A DNA stretch of 64,000 nucleotides from Sipunculus nudus (Eukaryota > Annelida > Sipuncula > Golfingiida > Sipunculidae): the NCBI GenBank assembly GCA_026874595.1, contig CM049315.1, positions 35,480,164 to 35,544,163 of the forward strand, given 5' to 3'. Shown in pieces: positions 48,975-60,774 of this stretch. The stretch's first letter is position 1, and each line of letters starts with the position of its first letter. The notes beneath the pieces were generated by a model. That model did no database searches. It was not told where the DNA came from and saw only the letters and a list, made by a program, of their open reading frames with translations. Position numbers and translations under genes: made by a program.

Positions 48975-50230
48975 CCTACAACCGACTGGTGGCAGCTGTT
49001 ATTTCTGGTTTTAACTAATGACATCACAGAAAATAAAGTAAGTAATATTAGATTATTTGCTGATGATATAATGATATATATAACCATAGAAGACCCTCTG
49101 CAAGCAACAAAATATATTAAATGATGAAGTAGAAAAATATAAATGGTCCAAAATATGGCTAGTTACTTTCAATGCAGAAAAAACTGAACAAAATATATGA
49201 TATTATCTATGAAATCATCAGAAATTAATCTCCATGACTTATCTATAGATGACACAAACATAGGTAATAACATCAGTCATAAACATTTAAGAATTACTTT
49301 CTGGAGAGATAGTAGATGGAAAAACCATATTAAAAATGTCACAGCTAAAACAATATAACAAGTTTTAATACTGACTAAATTTGCTTGTTAGAAAAAAAAA
49401 ATTGAGAATATTTATTTTACCTATGTATGGCAAATACTAGAATATGGTCATGTTGCACGGTTCAACTGCACTCACAATCAAAGTGATACCTTGGAGATGG
49501 TGCAGCTAAAAGCTGCTGTAATTGTAACTGGTGGGGTGAAAAGAACTAGTCATGCAAAAGTATATATCGAAACACACTGGCAAACATTAAAAAAAGGTTG
49601 GGAAAATGCTTTAGTTATTTTACTTCATAAAATGATAAAAAAAAACCGAACCACCCCAGTACTTGCACATTCGTATACCTCCACCACGATCTTTTCAAAA
49701 CGAGGGCAACCCTTGCAATTAATGTGCCGAACATTTTCTCCAGAACAGAACTATATTATAATTCATTTCTACCCAATTCTATGAGACTGTGGGACGAAAT
49801 GGGCAATAAACCTAAAATCTGCTCGACAAGTTAATCATTAAAGTAACACTTACCAAATATACTGCAAATACCAAAACACCCAAATACTGTAACACGGGGT
49901 CAAGAAAGACCCAAATAATCCATGCATGCCTAAGAATGCAATGTGGTATTCTAAACAATGATTTATACAGAAGAGACCTACTGGAAGACCCAGAATGCAA
50001 ATATGGATCTAAATATGAAAATGCTGAACACTATCTACTGCAATATCAACTCCACGCAAAGACTAGATTAAAGTATCTACCCTTAAATACACCAATAGAG
50101 AGGCTTCTTTATGGAAATCCAAATTTCAATGACATCCTTAACAAAGAAAATTTGAATCTGTATCCCCATACATAAAGGAAACAGCAAGATTTAAGTAAAA
50201 ATTCACTCTTCCAATTAATGAATATATGAC
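48975..50230 (+). pseudogene. 5'-truncated LINE (Jockey/CR1-type RT C-terminal half and cysteine domain)
   Basis: The plus strand reads LVLTNDITENKVSNIRLFADDIMIYI (catalytic Asp pair 49062-49067), WLVTFNAEKTE, HKHLRITFWRDSRWKNHIK, YVWQILEYGHV, then in the next frame ETHWQTLKKGW, LHKMIKKN, and, after more stops, CKYGSKYENAEHYLLQY and TPIERLLYGNP near 50000-50110. This is the palm-to-thumb part of a LINE RT followed by the C-terminal C-x-C-x-H-x-C domain, in which two cysteines are now tyrosines. It begins abruptly just inside the palm, so 5' truncation is clear. Several frame changes and stops (for example near 49120, 49200, 49360 and 49784) make it dead. Confidence 0.8.
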
Positions 50231-50974
50231 ATCATTACAAAGACGAAATAGTAATGTCTATAAACTTACCTTTGTTCACGCTTCCTCATCAGTCCCCGAT
50301 GGTTCATCTCATTGTACCTTTATTGACTGTTGAACACTGCCATCTTATTTCTTTGTAGAAAATAAAAGGGAGAGAGTCAAGATAAGATTTAAGTAGCTTG
50401 CATTCAATCCCTTTGATGCAGATAATTTGTGATCTTTTGATGCTGTGTTTCACATTACATTGTTTAAAAAAAAAATCTCTAGCCAATAAATTTACTGGTG
50501 TTCCTACATTCCCATGATAATTAAATGCACGTTTTACTGTCATTTAGCTGAAATAATATCATTTCTTTTTAAAACATTTTTTTTGGCGGAGATACCGACC
50601 TCTATTTTTTAATGCTTCTTACACTACATTATACTATAAATTGTTCGTTTTTGCGGGTTCCCTTTCAGGGTGTGCCAGTCTCGCGCCTTCCTTTCATTGA
50701 GTGGGAACGTCATTCAAAAACGAGGCACGCGCTATCTGAGGGTGAGCCAGAGCCAGCCAGCAGCTAGTTTAAACACATTGGATAGCCATCAGATCTTCTC
50801 GAAGGGACTGTCGGTACTTGTTGCACAGACAGTCGTCTTCGGTTCCCGAATGACGTATCCACCCACGGCCCCGATAAGGCTGGGGCAAGCCCCATATCAG
50901 AAAGCCAAACTCCCCAACATCTTCCCAATTATTTTAAGACTCTGGGTGAAAGTCCGGCATGGGACGTCACCTGC

Positions 50975-51050
50975 CGCAGTCAGGCTCAAACCCACGCCTC
51001 CCAGTGCACCGGCTTAGTAATCAGACACGGTACTTGACTACTGGGACTGG
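50975..51050 (-). repeat. Possible tRNA-derived SINE fragment
   Basis: Minus strand: GTGTCTGATTACTAAGCCGG, CACTGGGAGGCGT, then GGTTTGAGCCTGAC. The second half fits a T-arm with B box, and the first resembles an anticodon-arm region. No acceptor stem or clear A box could be drawn, so it is not called a tRNA gene. Confidence 0.3.
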
Positions 51051-51386
51051 TCTGACAACCGGGAAATCTAAAAATATTTAATCAAGTGAGGTCACTGCAT
51101 CTTTGATATAGTCCATTAAAGTGCACATTATTCGATAGGTAAACATATATTTAATATATGAAAATCATCAGTTATCATCAGGGATATTTCCTGTAAGCAT
51201 TTACGATTATAATATATATAAAACAAAAGAAAAAAGGTATATTTTGCCTTTATAAATTTTTCCAAATTTCAGCTGAGTGACGTGACCTATTGGTCCTTTG
51301 TTCTTGAAATATGATATACTATGATCAACCAGGTAAAATGGCATTTGCCTAGCAAAATAAATAAAAAGTTCGGCATATCCGAGCTT

Positions 51387-51444
<58 letters not shown>

Positions 51445-51450
51445 GTATGT
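51387..51450. repeat. Compound (AC)n(AT)n microsatellite
   Basis: Six AC units, about 18 AT units, then TTTATATATGTATGTATATAT. Confidence 0.9.
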
Positions 51451-52078
51451 ATATATTCACTAATGGTAAGTGCATGTATATATGCAAAATGTTACCTAGT
51501 AACCATAGGGGGTTCTATTTTGTTTATTCTCTTTTGGGAACAAGATAAAAAGTTTATTCTGCAATTATATTTTATAGCAGGTTATCCAGTTATGGGATCT
51601 TTACTGAAACTCTTCGTGATCAGAGCGAGGCTCTGATCCTAAGGGACAAATCACATTTCAGGTCACCTAATACCATATGTTTGGGGTGGGATGGGGGAAT
51701 GGAAAGTATCATTCAATAAGTGACGGACATTTTGTTGTGTAGTGAGGAAATATTTTTATTGAAAAGTTCTGGGTAAGTCATTGTACAGATACAACAACGG
51801 GTTAGGCGACTGAATTTCGGCAATACAGCTGAACCTCTTGACCTGAAATGTCCTTGTGGCCATATTTTAATTCCTAAAGTAGTGTCATATATGGTAAAAT
51901 GAAATATTCTAGTAAACATACAGTAAGATGAAAGTGATTCTAAAATATTCTCTATCGAATCCTTTTTATAAAACTCTCAAAAATGATCATTTGGCGTGTG
52001 GTCACAAAGATATCTATAACAACTTAGATTATACCATCGAGCACTTTGACATCAGTGCTTTACAAACACCCTAGGAAG

Positions 52079-52081
<3 letters not shown>

Positions 52082-52144
<63 letters not shown>
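52082..52144. repeat. (AT)n microsatellite in copy C
   Basis: About 31 AT units, where copy A has only TATATATCTATATCTATATAG (38713). Confidence 0.95.
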
Positions 52145-52149
<5 letters not shown>

Positions 52150-52678
52150 GAATATCTCTATGACATTACATTGATCCAGATTTTCAACTAGCTAATTTAT
52201 GACAGGAATAAGTTCTATTGTAAAATTTCCTATATCCATTGCTGGGTACTATGACACAGTCCATGGTTGAGATACCCAGCAAACAGCGCTGTCGATAGTA
52301 GTGGTTAAGTGAAATAATTTTTGGAACGAATGTAACGTGATCACCTTTAAAAATCTGTCAAACTGTTATTTACAAACATAATGCTAAACTGGTACCTGTA
52401 AGATCCAAATAACCTATACTCTAATGGCACTTGACACCGATCGACAAAATGCAGTACCCAGTACTGGATATAACAACTTTCACTATGCACTATTATTCTT
52501 GTTATAAATCAGGAAGTTGAAATCCTGGATCAATGAAATTTTAAAGACATTATGTAAAAAATTATATACATCTTTTTATATACCGACTGCCAACATAATA
52601 CATGTAGTATCTATAAAATTATTAATTCCATAAAGTTATGGACTTTTTGTGTGAATTACCCGATATAATATAATAATA

Positions 52679-52702
52679 ATATATATATATATATATAGAT
52701 AG

Positions 52703-52734
<32 letters not shown>
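52679..52734. repeat. (AT)n microsatellite with GATA units in copy C
   Basis: TA runs interrupted by GATAGATTT. Confidence 0.95.
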
Positions 52735-52738
<4 letters not shown>

Positions 52739-54775
52739 ATCTCAATCTTATGTTTCTGCTTTGTACAGTATTGACCAACATCCATGAAGAACACAGGTGT
52801 GTGTGTATGTGGACTGGCCCATTTCCAAATATAAAGGACATTCATACAGCTTACAAATTAAAGACCCAGGCGTCTGATTATGTATATCCGCATGTGCTTT
52901 AAGCTCTTTGAATCATTGCTTACACAGACCCACCGTTTCGGGGTCATATTGAATACATGGCCTCATTTTTCAAACAAACCTGATGTACCTGCTATTTACG
53001 CGAGTTTAACACAGCTGGCTATCTAGGCCATAGGGCACTAGCAAGTTTCTGCATGTGACATGCTATCAATAGGTTATGAGAGAATTTATGTTGAGACTCA
53101 AATATGCGAAATAGACAAACCCGCAACACAGCCAAGGGTTTACGTGATATCATGGTCATCTGAGAACCACTGTGGTTGAACTTTGAAGGTAAGATCCAGT
53201 GAATAGAAAGGGTAGCTTACTTCAGTTTTATTATCATTGCGTGTGATAACTATATTTTATGGGGTAAAGGTGACAAAAGTGTGATTCTATCATAGGAAGA
53301 GTATTTCCTATTGTTTATTGTATGTATATAAAAAAAAGGCAAAATTCCAGCTCATAAGATTTCTACACTCAGGATACCAAGAATTAAAGCTGCTGCATAA
53401 AGGGTTGTACATGTACAAATCACTTGACTCATATGTTTTGATTTTGCAGTAGACTTGTCTTCTCCTAATTTTTTATGATACTTCTTAGGTTATAGAGGTA
53501 TTAATGGCAATCCTAGGCCATGCATTGTGTCAATAATAAATTACTGATCAGCTAAGGTTGAGCAACCCACACCACGGATACCAATAGTTATTATTTACTA
53601 CTGATCTGCCCACACCCTCCTCTGATTACTGTGGAGGTATGGGGTAAGAGGTCACCAGGGTTTATCCATGTGTCACTTGTGTTAATGTGTCACTTGTTAT
53701 TGGCAATTGAACTGCGGTCAGTTGTTTATTCAGTAAAATTGCTAATGACAACGAAATCAAATTAAAAAAAGGTTAGTTTGAAAGGTATGCAACGTGTCAT
53801 AATTTCTTCTTCCAAGGGATGTTAATTATTCAACAATTGAAGAGTAAAACAGTGCCTCCCAGAGCACTTCTTCAAAGTCTATAGAGGCATGGTTATTACA
53901 AAAAAAGTAAGTCAGATATCATAACTTTATAATGTTATTTTGAATGATCTTTTTCACATAATTTTAAAATCCTATTCCTGGTGACTATTTATTTATTTTT
54001 TTTTAAACCATATTTTTTCTCAATTATTATTCATTTATACCCACCGAGATGACCGCTCTGCTATCGCCCTACTTTTTATGACACATAATAAAAAGCCGGA
54101 TATGAGTGGTGTCCTTATATATTTGCGCTCCTAAAAGTTTCCATTCTTCAGTAGGTGGTGAATATCTTTTATCTGGACTATGTCAATAAAGCAACCCCAG
54201 GACGGGTGAATTATACTAGCACCCACTTCTTTGATCTCTGCGAAGTTACGTGTATCAATTAGGTTAGTCGAATTTTCTGGGATAGCCATAACAAAGCCAA
54301 TCTTTTCTACCGATTTTGTTGAATATCTTTATTTCCTGTGAATATAACAGCGAGCATCAGTAATTTGTTTGTGGTGTTCTGATTAATGCATGGGTACTGC
54401 TTGTGAATATTTTGTATACATTTAAACCCTGTAATTTCATTTTGACAAAATAATTTGTCATTATTATGCAGATTGGAGAAGCTCGTACTTACAACTGTTG
54501 ATGACTAACAATGTACTATCCATGCACAATAGATGTAGCTTTAATAGGCAGCAGTAATTAAAAAGTAAACTTAAGTGCATTGATCTTTGTCATATCAACA
54601 AAATATATTATTAATCGATTTGTAAGTAAATAGCGCATGACTATAGAGAGGTATTTTGACAAGAGTACTTAACAGCTTAACTAATGACCATGAGTGTGAC
54701 TATTTTGTAGAAAAAAATTGAGCAGGATTCACACTAGAACTGTATTCCTTTTAGTTTAGTTATACCAATTTAAAT

Positions 54776-56629
54776 TAGAAGTTTATATGTGTTAATTTGG
54801 AGTTATAATCGATTACATTTTTAAGTAATCGTAATCATAATCGGTTATGTAATGGTAATCAATTACTCTCTCAATGTAATCATAATCATGATAATTAGAT
54901 ATGACTACTTTGATTACTTTTTTGGATTTTTTTTTCAATTTTGAACAGCTACAGTTAAAGATTCCTAAATCTCTAATCTTTAATGTTCAACACTGGCAAA
55001 AACATTATTAAGAATGAAGTAGGCAGCTGTCAGCTATAAAATCTTACTTATAGGGTAGATTAATCTAGTGGTAGCCAGGTGGATTGTTTTGTGTGAACAT
55101 TTTTAGATGAATTAAGAGAGGAACAAATAAAATCAGCATTTTAAAATGAATTTCTAACATATTTAGTATGGAAATGTAACTTTGTTAAAGACCGTGGTGA
55201 AGTGCTCACTATAATAGCTCTTAGCTATTTTTACTTGTGCATTCGGTCATGTAAAAAATGAGCAGTTATAGTTGACGAGGTAATATATTCACCTGCCAGC
55301 TACCTCCTGAGCAAGCCTCCCCATAATAAATGAGCAACGACTTTAAACCTAATCATGATTAATTATCCGACATACCATAAACAGGTACCTTTGTGCAACA
55401 TCATGACCACACATACTAATATATGTTCAGAAGCTTACATGGCTTAAATACATAAAACAACATATCCTACCTTATCATACCTTAAACGGCCAGATTTACT
55501 CTAGCTGGAGGACACTATTGGCTGACAACATTTCACACCATATACTTTATAAAGATATGGTCAGTGGTCAGGTTATTCCTGCATGTTAAGTAATGCTCAG
55601 CTAATAAGCTGAAAAAAGGGAAGGGTTCGGTACTTTCATGGAGATAGAAATAGATCCCCAATGGATATTTAGAAGGAGCGCAGTTCTTATCCAGGAGGTG
55701 TTCACAGAGATAGATATCAAAAGAGCATGGCTTCATTGTTACATACAGTGTTTGCCCATGCAGGGCTCTAAACCAGCCATTGGTCTTTGGCAGATCAATG
55801 GGGAGAACACCTCAGGCTTTGTGGGTTATGTAAAGCTATATCCGCCGGTGACATAGAAAAATGCAGCTCCTGTAGTGGCTTATATTAGGTTATATGTAAT
55901 CATGCTGGTGTTATACTTTACACCATATTATGTAACATGTGATAATGGCCAAATATATAAGCCTACAATACTAAACAGTCTAAACATACAACATTTTTGC
56001 CAGGATGTTGTTATTCTTTATTTTTCCATTTGTGCAATATCATGTCCGGTGGGGACTGCAAACACGCATCTGTCTAAAAAATTAGAGAATTAATATTTCA
56101 TGAGCTCAACACTTTTATATATACAGTAAACACTATCCAGAAAATGGAATAATCGAAGGAACATGACCAGACATGGGCATTATATTTTGGTAAAGGTAAT
56201 CTCTGATACTACAACCATATTTTTGGCTCGCAGGACCCACATTTTAATCGTGAAGCCCACCCTGCCCCGCATATGTCAGCTTTTAGCCCGGACCCGCCCC
56301 CACCCCGCAGTTGAAATTTCTTTAACCCACCCTGCGAAATCATGAAATCAAAATCTATGTTTGTAAAGTGCAATAAGCATTTGAAATGATATAAATCATT
56401 TCTAGTTATACTTTAGAATGTTTCATCTATCTCATATCTTTATGAGACTTACTTTTGGATCTTTATACTCATGTCATGCTGACTTTTTGAAGTAATGATA
56501 AGCTTATCGTAATCGTTATCGATTACATGAACTTATTTTTGGTAAAAATAATAGTAATCGTTATCATTTACTTTCAAAGTAATCGTAATCGTTATCGATT
56601 ATATATATCAAGTAATCACCTCATGTCTG

Positions 56630-56633
<4 letters not shown>
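54776..56633. other. No supported gene; TAATCGATTAC-type subterminal-like repeats at both ends
   Basis: 54800-54925 and 56480-56610 are packed with TAATCGATTAC, AGTAATCGTAATC and GTAATCGTTATCG motifs. A GC-richer strip at 56225-56340 (CCCACCCTGCCCCGC, GGACCCGCCCCCACCCCGC) precedes the right cluster. Such clusters occur near the ends of hAT-like DNA transposons, so 54.8-56.6 kb may be a non-autonomous element, but terminal repeats and target duplications were not identified. Open frame 55638-55856 has no recognisable family. Confidence 0.4.

Positions 56634-56678
<45 letters not shown>
56634..56678. repeat. (AT)n microsatellite
   Basis: About 22 TA units. Confidence 0.95.
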
Positions 56679-56679
<1 letters not shown>

Positions 56680-56689
56680 CTATTATTGC

Positions 56690-57480
56690 AACCATCGGGG
56701 GACAAAACACCGACTATCGGGGGACCAAAGACTATCGGGAGACCGAACAGCGGTCCCCCGATAGTTTTAAAAACTTTTATACATTATTTGAGAAGCATTT
56801 TGTAAATCTCCCTGGTCATCATGCCTGCAAGGACAAGATACAGTTATAAGAATTAAATGAAAGAAGTCCCATTTGTCTTCCCATTTTGATGATAGTTTTC
56901 TTTTTTTCCGTTGGTCCCCTGATAGTCGTTTTTTGTCTTTGTAATATTTTCTTTGTAACCATATATAACTTAATTAAAAAATCGATATATAGGTTTGTTT
57001 TGTGACTTTTAACAAGTTAACCCTAAAAAATATTTTAGAAATATTAAATTGTAGATTTTTCAAAAATCGTTGTTAAAGCCACCGTTAGGATTTTTGCTGA
57101 TTTTATTTGCATATAACCGACTTACGGGGGACCGAATATTTTTCGCAAAATTCACAATATCTGTTAATTATTCTGCAAAAGTCCGTGGTAATTTAGTTTC
57201 AGAAGACAACTTGCAACAACTTACAGCTGTCTCCTCCTTTTTATGATAATTTTTATTTGTTTGCACTGGTCCCCCTCTCTTTGTGATATTTTCCATGTGA
57301 CCATATTCATTAAATTATTAAACTGATAGACAGGTTAATTTTGTGACTTTTGACGAGTATCTTACCTCAAATACTGAGAAAAGTAAATATACGATTTTTG
57401 GGAAGGTTAAAGTTCAAGCATCGTTAGCATAATTGCTATTTTTATTTGTATATAACCGACTATCGGGAGACCGCCGACTG
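56690..57480. repeat. Repeat with ACTATCGGGGGACC motifs and a two-unit tandem duplication
   Basis: ACTATCGGGGGACC at 56713-56726 is the exact reverse complement of 56752-56765. Variants recur near 56730, 56914, 57120 and 57447. 56880-57135 and 57230-57475 are diverged direct copies (ATGATA-TTT, TTG-TCCCC, TTGTGACTTTTAAC/GACGAGT, GCATATAACCGACT). Confidence 0.75.
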
Positions 57481-57598
57481 AGAAACTGTGATAAATTGTA
57501 TCGATTTTTATTTTTCAGAATCCCGACACTTCTTGCGACCGAAATATTTCAAATTCTTCTGGTCCATTTAGTTTGTAATTTCATATGTTTACTGAATC

Positions 57599-58315
57599 AG
57601 TAAGAGGCAAGACCTGATTAGATTTTGAGAGTTGTCTCTTCAACTTAATTATGCTAATTAGCTTATCGAGCAGTTTTCTTTGCGATCGCGCTTTCGACAT
57701 GACCGTAAATGTGATGTGTACAAAACTTTTTAGATACCTTGAGAGTACCCCTCTGAGTTGATTAACTTTTGGGGTCAATCTGTGCATATTAAGTAGGTCA
57801 TTTGCATAATTATGTAAATCAGCCATGTGTAAATTTTTAATTTTACCAAATTCTCAAATCTATCCATTACATGTTTGAACATGTGGCCCTTTTTCATTGA
57901 GGACCAGATTCTAATGAAAACTAATGAACTCATTTGCATATGTATGCCTAATTTGCTTAAGTATACCTATTCTCGTATTAATTACCTTCCCACATGTATT
58001 ATCTTGCGACCTTGATAAGTCAAGTTGTGCAGGGCCAATCAGGCGGTAACATCATGCGTGTACTTACCAAGTAAGAGGCAAGACCAGATTAGATTCCAAG
58101 AGTTGTCTCTACAGCTTAATTATTCTAATAAGCTTAACGGGCAGTTGTCTTTGCTCTCATGCCTGAGACATAACCATATATGCGATTTGTACCAAACTAT
58201 GTAAATACCTTGAGAGTACCGTTTTTACTAGTTGATTAAGTTTTTGGTCAATCTGTGCATGTAAATTAGGTCATTTCCTTAAAGATGCAAATATTCACAT
58301 TTAATTAAAAAAACA
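57599..58315 (+). repeat. Two-unit tandem duplication, offset about 471 bp
   Basis: 57599-57845 and 58070-58315 both run AGTAAGAGGCAAGACC-GATTAGATT, GAGTTGTCTCT, ACCTTGAGAGTACC, GTTGATTAA and GGTCAATCTGTGCAT. Identity is roughly three quarters. A minus-strand open frame in the first copy (57826-57581) is not preserved over its length in the second. Confidence 0.8.
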
Positions 58316-59076
58316 CTACATTGACAGAACACTCCTAGACACCATATATGTCATTACTTTTCATCAAATCACAATAACTGGTGTACTACAGACATATTAC
58401 AACTACCTGGACCCACTGCATGCTCAATAAGCTTTAACAGTCGATTATATATCATCTGATGACTGCTAGTTCAATCATTATGCCTACAGCTTCAGTTTCA
58501 CAGGTTAGTTCTTAATATAATTCATACTAAACTGAGTTCAGAAATGCTTGCTTGCTGGACGGGATCAATCACATTTGTGCAGCTTTTGGTTAACCTACAA
58601 CTGACCATATTTCCCATATATTTTGTAAGAATATAATTAAACGTACCGATTGTCTCTTAGCAATTTTTAAACTTATGAGCAGATTACTGTTTCCTGACTC
58701 TCTGCAGGGGAAGCTTGAGATTGCTTGCAAATTCAACTATATTTACTTTGTTTTTGTTTTTATTTTGCAATAAAGTATGTATTTAATACTTTTATACGCC
58801 CATCTCATAGACGGGTCGTATGACGCTATCAGCAGTGTCTGTCCCTCCGAAATCTACGTGATAAGTCTAGAGAGAGTGATTTGGATATTCATTAATTAAC
58901 AGATTGACTTTAAAAATGTTTATATGCACTAATTACTACTCAAAGATTCCTTGCCGTACCTCGACAGTTCACGCTCATAGATACAACGATCTTGGTACGT
59001 CTAAGTGAGCGTCATCAGCAAATATGAGCCTAAATTAAGGAAGAAAAATATGTCACATTGCAAATAAAATTCTAAC

Positions 59077-59556
59077 AGAATCATGGCATCATGTTGAGTT
59101 AGGGTTAGGGTAAGTCGGACAACAATGATGGGCTTCTTTTGGAAGGGTTAGATCATCATTATATCATTAAATGGCTGGGGGTATTTCGCTGATACATATA
59201 CGCGTGTTGAAGCTGCCGATTATCAACACCCTCCTTGTATATGTTTTCCTATGTTCATTTTTTTTCATCATTAATATAAAATATCACTTTTATGGGAAAC
59301 AAGTTTGGTTCGCGATATTTGATAAAATGATATGTAAGATTCATGGTGACATGGAAAAAAGTTTCGAATTTGTATCCAGTAACTGAAAAATCTTAGATAA
59401 GAAGATATTATTGATCTGATAATATCAAACATAAAATAACAGAAACTGACTATGTAAAAGAATCTCACTATGTCAGATTTATGCATATCCGCACCACATA
59501 CATTGACATATCTCCAGGATCCGCCTCCTCGTCATAAATATATTTATTCTATGTAT
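59077..59556 (+). repeat. Tandem duplication, copy 1 (480 bp)
   Basis: Starts AGAATCATGGCATC, includes TTAGGGTTAGGG (59100-59111) and ends TTATTCTATGTATA. Its left 188 bp are identical to copy 2 and the rest differs at about four positions. It lacks the 737-bp block found in copy 2. Confidence 0.95.
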
Positions 59557-60774
59557 AGAATCATGGCATCATGTTGAGTTAGGGTTAGGGTAAGTCGGAC
59601 AACAATGATGGGCTTCTTTTGGAAGGGTTAGATCATCATTATATCATTAAATGGCTGGGGGTATTTCGCTGATACATATACGCGTGTTGAAGCTGCCGAT
59701 TATCAACACCCTCCTTGTATATGTTTTCCTATGTTCATTTTTTTGGATAAATCAAGGGCAAAACGTGATGCATGTGTTACTAAATAAAAACACTTTCTAG
59801 CAAATAAAAGGCTCTGATACACAACATACTTCGTTTCAATATGCTGCCTATGACTGTGTTTCCTATCATTTGAAAAAAAAAGTAAACCCAGAAAATTAAC
59901 ATTTCGCATTTTAAAGGTTCTAATCAAAATGATATTATAAACCTATGACACTGTGTTAATCTGATTTCTGGAATGGTTTGTTCATCGTTGCCAGGTGATT
60001 TAGTCATATAACGCTTGTGGTGGTGGCACTATATTGCAAGTTTATCTGAGCACATTTTTTTTTTCTTATCCTTTTTATCTTATAAATACATCTACATGTG
60101 CGGATTGGGCCCATTTACGTTAAGCGAATGTTCAGCTAGAACAAGATGCATCCTCTAAAAATTAAAGATAAAAGTGAAATTGTCAGATAATATGCCCATA
60201 GCTAACTCTGCCATAAAATTTTGACCAGTCAATTTATGTGTTTGCATGTATACATTAATATTTATGTATTATATGTACATAAATGCATACACGTATTGTA
60301 TCTACAGATTGGTATTTGGCACAACGATTGAGTAGCTGTCTAGGAGAGGACAGTCAATCAAGTTTATCCCTGTTCATTGGATAATTAAACAACAATAAAG
60401 TAAAAATATGTAATGACATTCAATGAAAGTGATTATTCATTTGCAAGTATCTCAAAGTTGTCATCATTCGTTGATTTTAGTTCATCATTAATATTAAATA
60501 TCACTTTTATGGGAAACAAGTTTGGTTCGTGATATTTGATAAAATGATATGTAAGATTCATGGTGACATGGAAAAAAGTTTCGAATTTGTATCCAGTAAC
60601 TGAAAAATCTTAGATAAGAAGATATTATTGATCTGATAATATCAAACATAAAATAACAGAAACTGACTATGTAAAAGAATCTCACTATGTAAGATTTATG
60701 CATGTCCGCACCACATACATTGACATATCTCCAGGATCCGCCTCCTCGTCATAAATATATTTATTCTATGTATA
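59557..60774 (+). repeat. Tandem duplication, copy 2 (1217 bp, with 737-bp extra block)
   Basis: 59557-59744 equals 59077-59264; 60481-60774 equals 59264-59557 with differences such as ATAAAA/ATTAAA, CGCGAT/CGTGAT, GTCAG/GTAAG and CATATC/CATGTC. Between them 59745-60480 has no counterpart in copy 1 and shows no coding family or clear transposon ends. Confidence 0.95.

Larger units (their letters stand above)
50231..51822. other. No supported gene; GC-richer block with tRNA-like sequence, and an (AC)n(AT)n tract
   Basis: 50680-51060 is clearly richer in GC than its surroundings. Its minus strand contains GGTTTGAGCC (50992-50983), a fair match to a tRNA/SINE B box, after GTCTGATTACTAAGCC. A long plus-strand open frame (50670-51017) here resembles no family and is probably incidental to base composition. 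Confidence 0.5.
51823..54775 (+). repeat. Segmental repeat copy C
   Basis: 51823-52025 matches the left end of copies A and B (CTGAACCTCTTGACCTG, TTCTCTATCGAATCC, TTTGGCGTGTGGTCACAAA). It then jumps to ATACCATCGAGCACTTTG, matching 38658 of copy A, and from 52258 to 54775 is collinear with copy B. It therefore carries a deletion of several kilobases relative to copy A. Confidence 0.85.

Noticed and set aside
50670-51017. 115-codon plus-strand frame as a gene
   Set aside because: Composition-driven; Ser/Pro-rich text without a domain, overlapping a likely repeat with tRNA-like B box on the other strand.
59097-59115. Telomere or subtelomere
   Set aside because: Only two TTAGGG units, with ordinary repeat-rich DNA on both sides.
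59271-60703. Two near-identical minus-strand frames (MHKS-IVRFF...) as a duplicated small gene
   Set aside because: They are similar only because the DNA is an almost identical tandem duplication. The product is low-complexity and hydrophobic with no start context or family.
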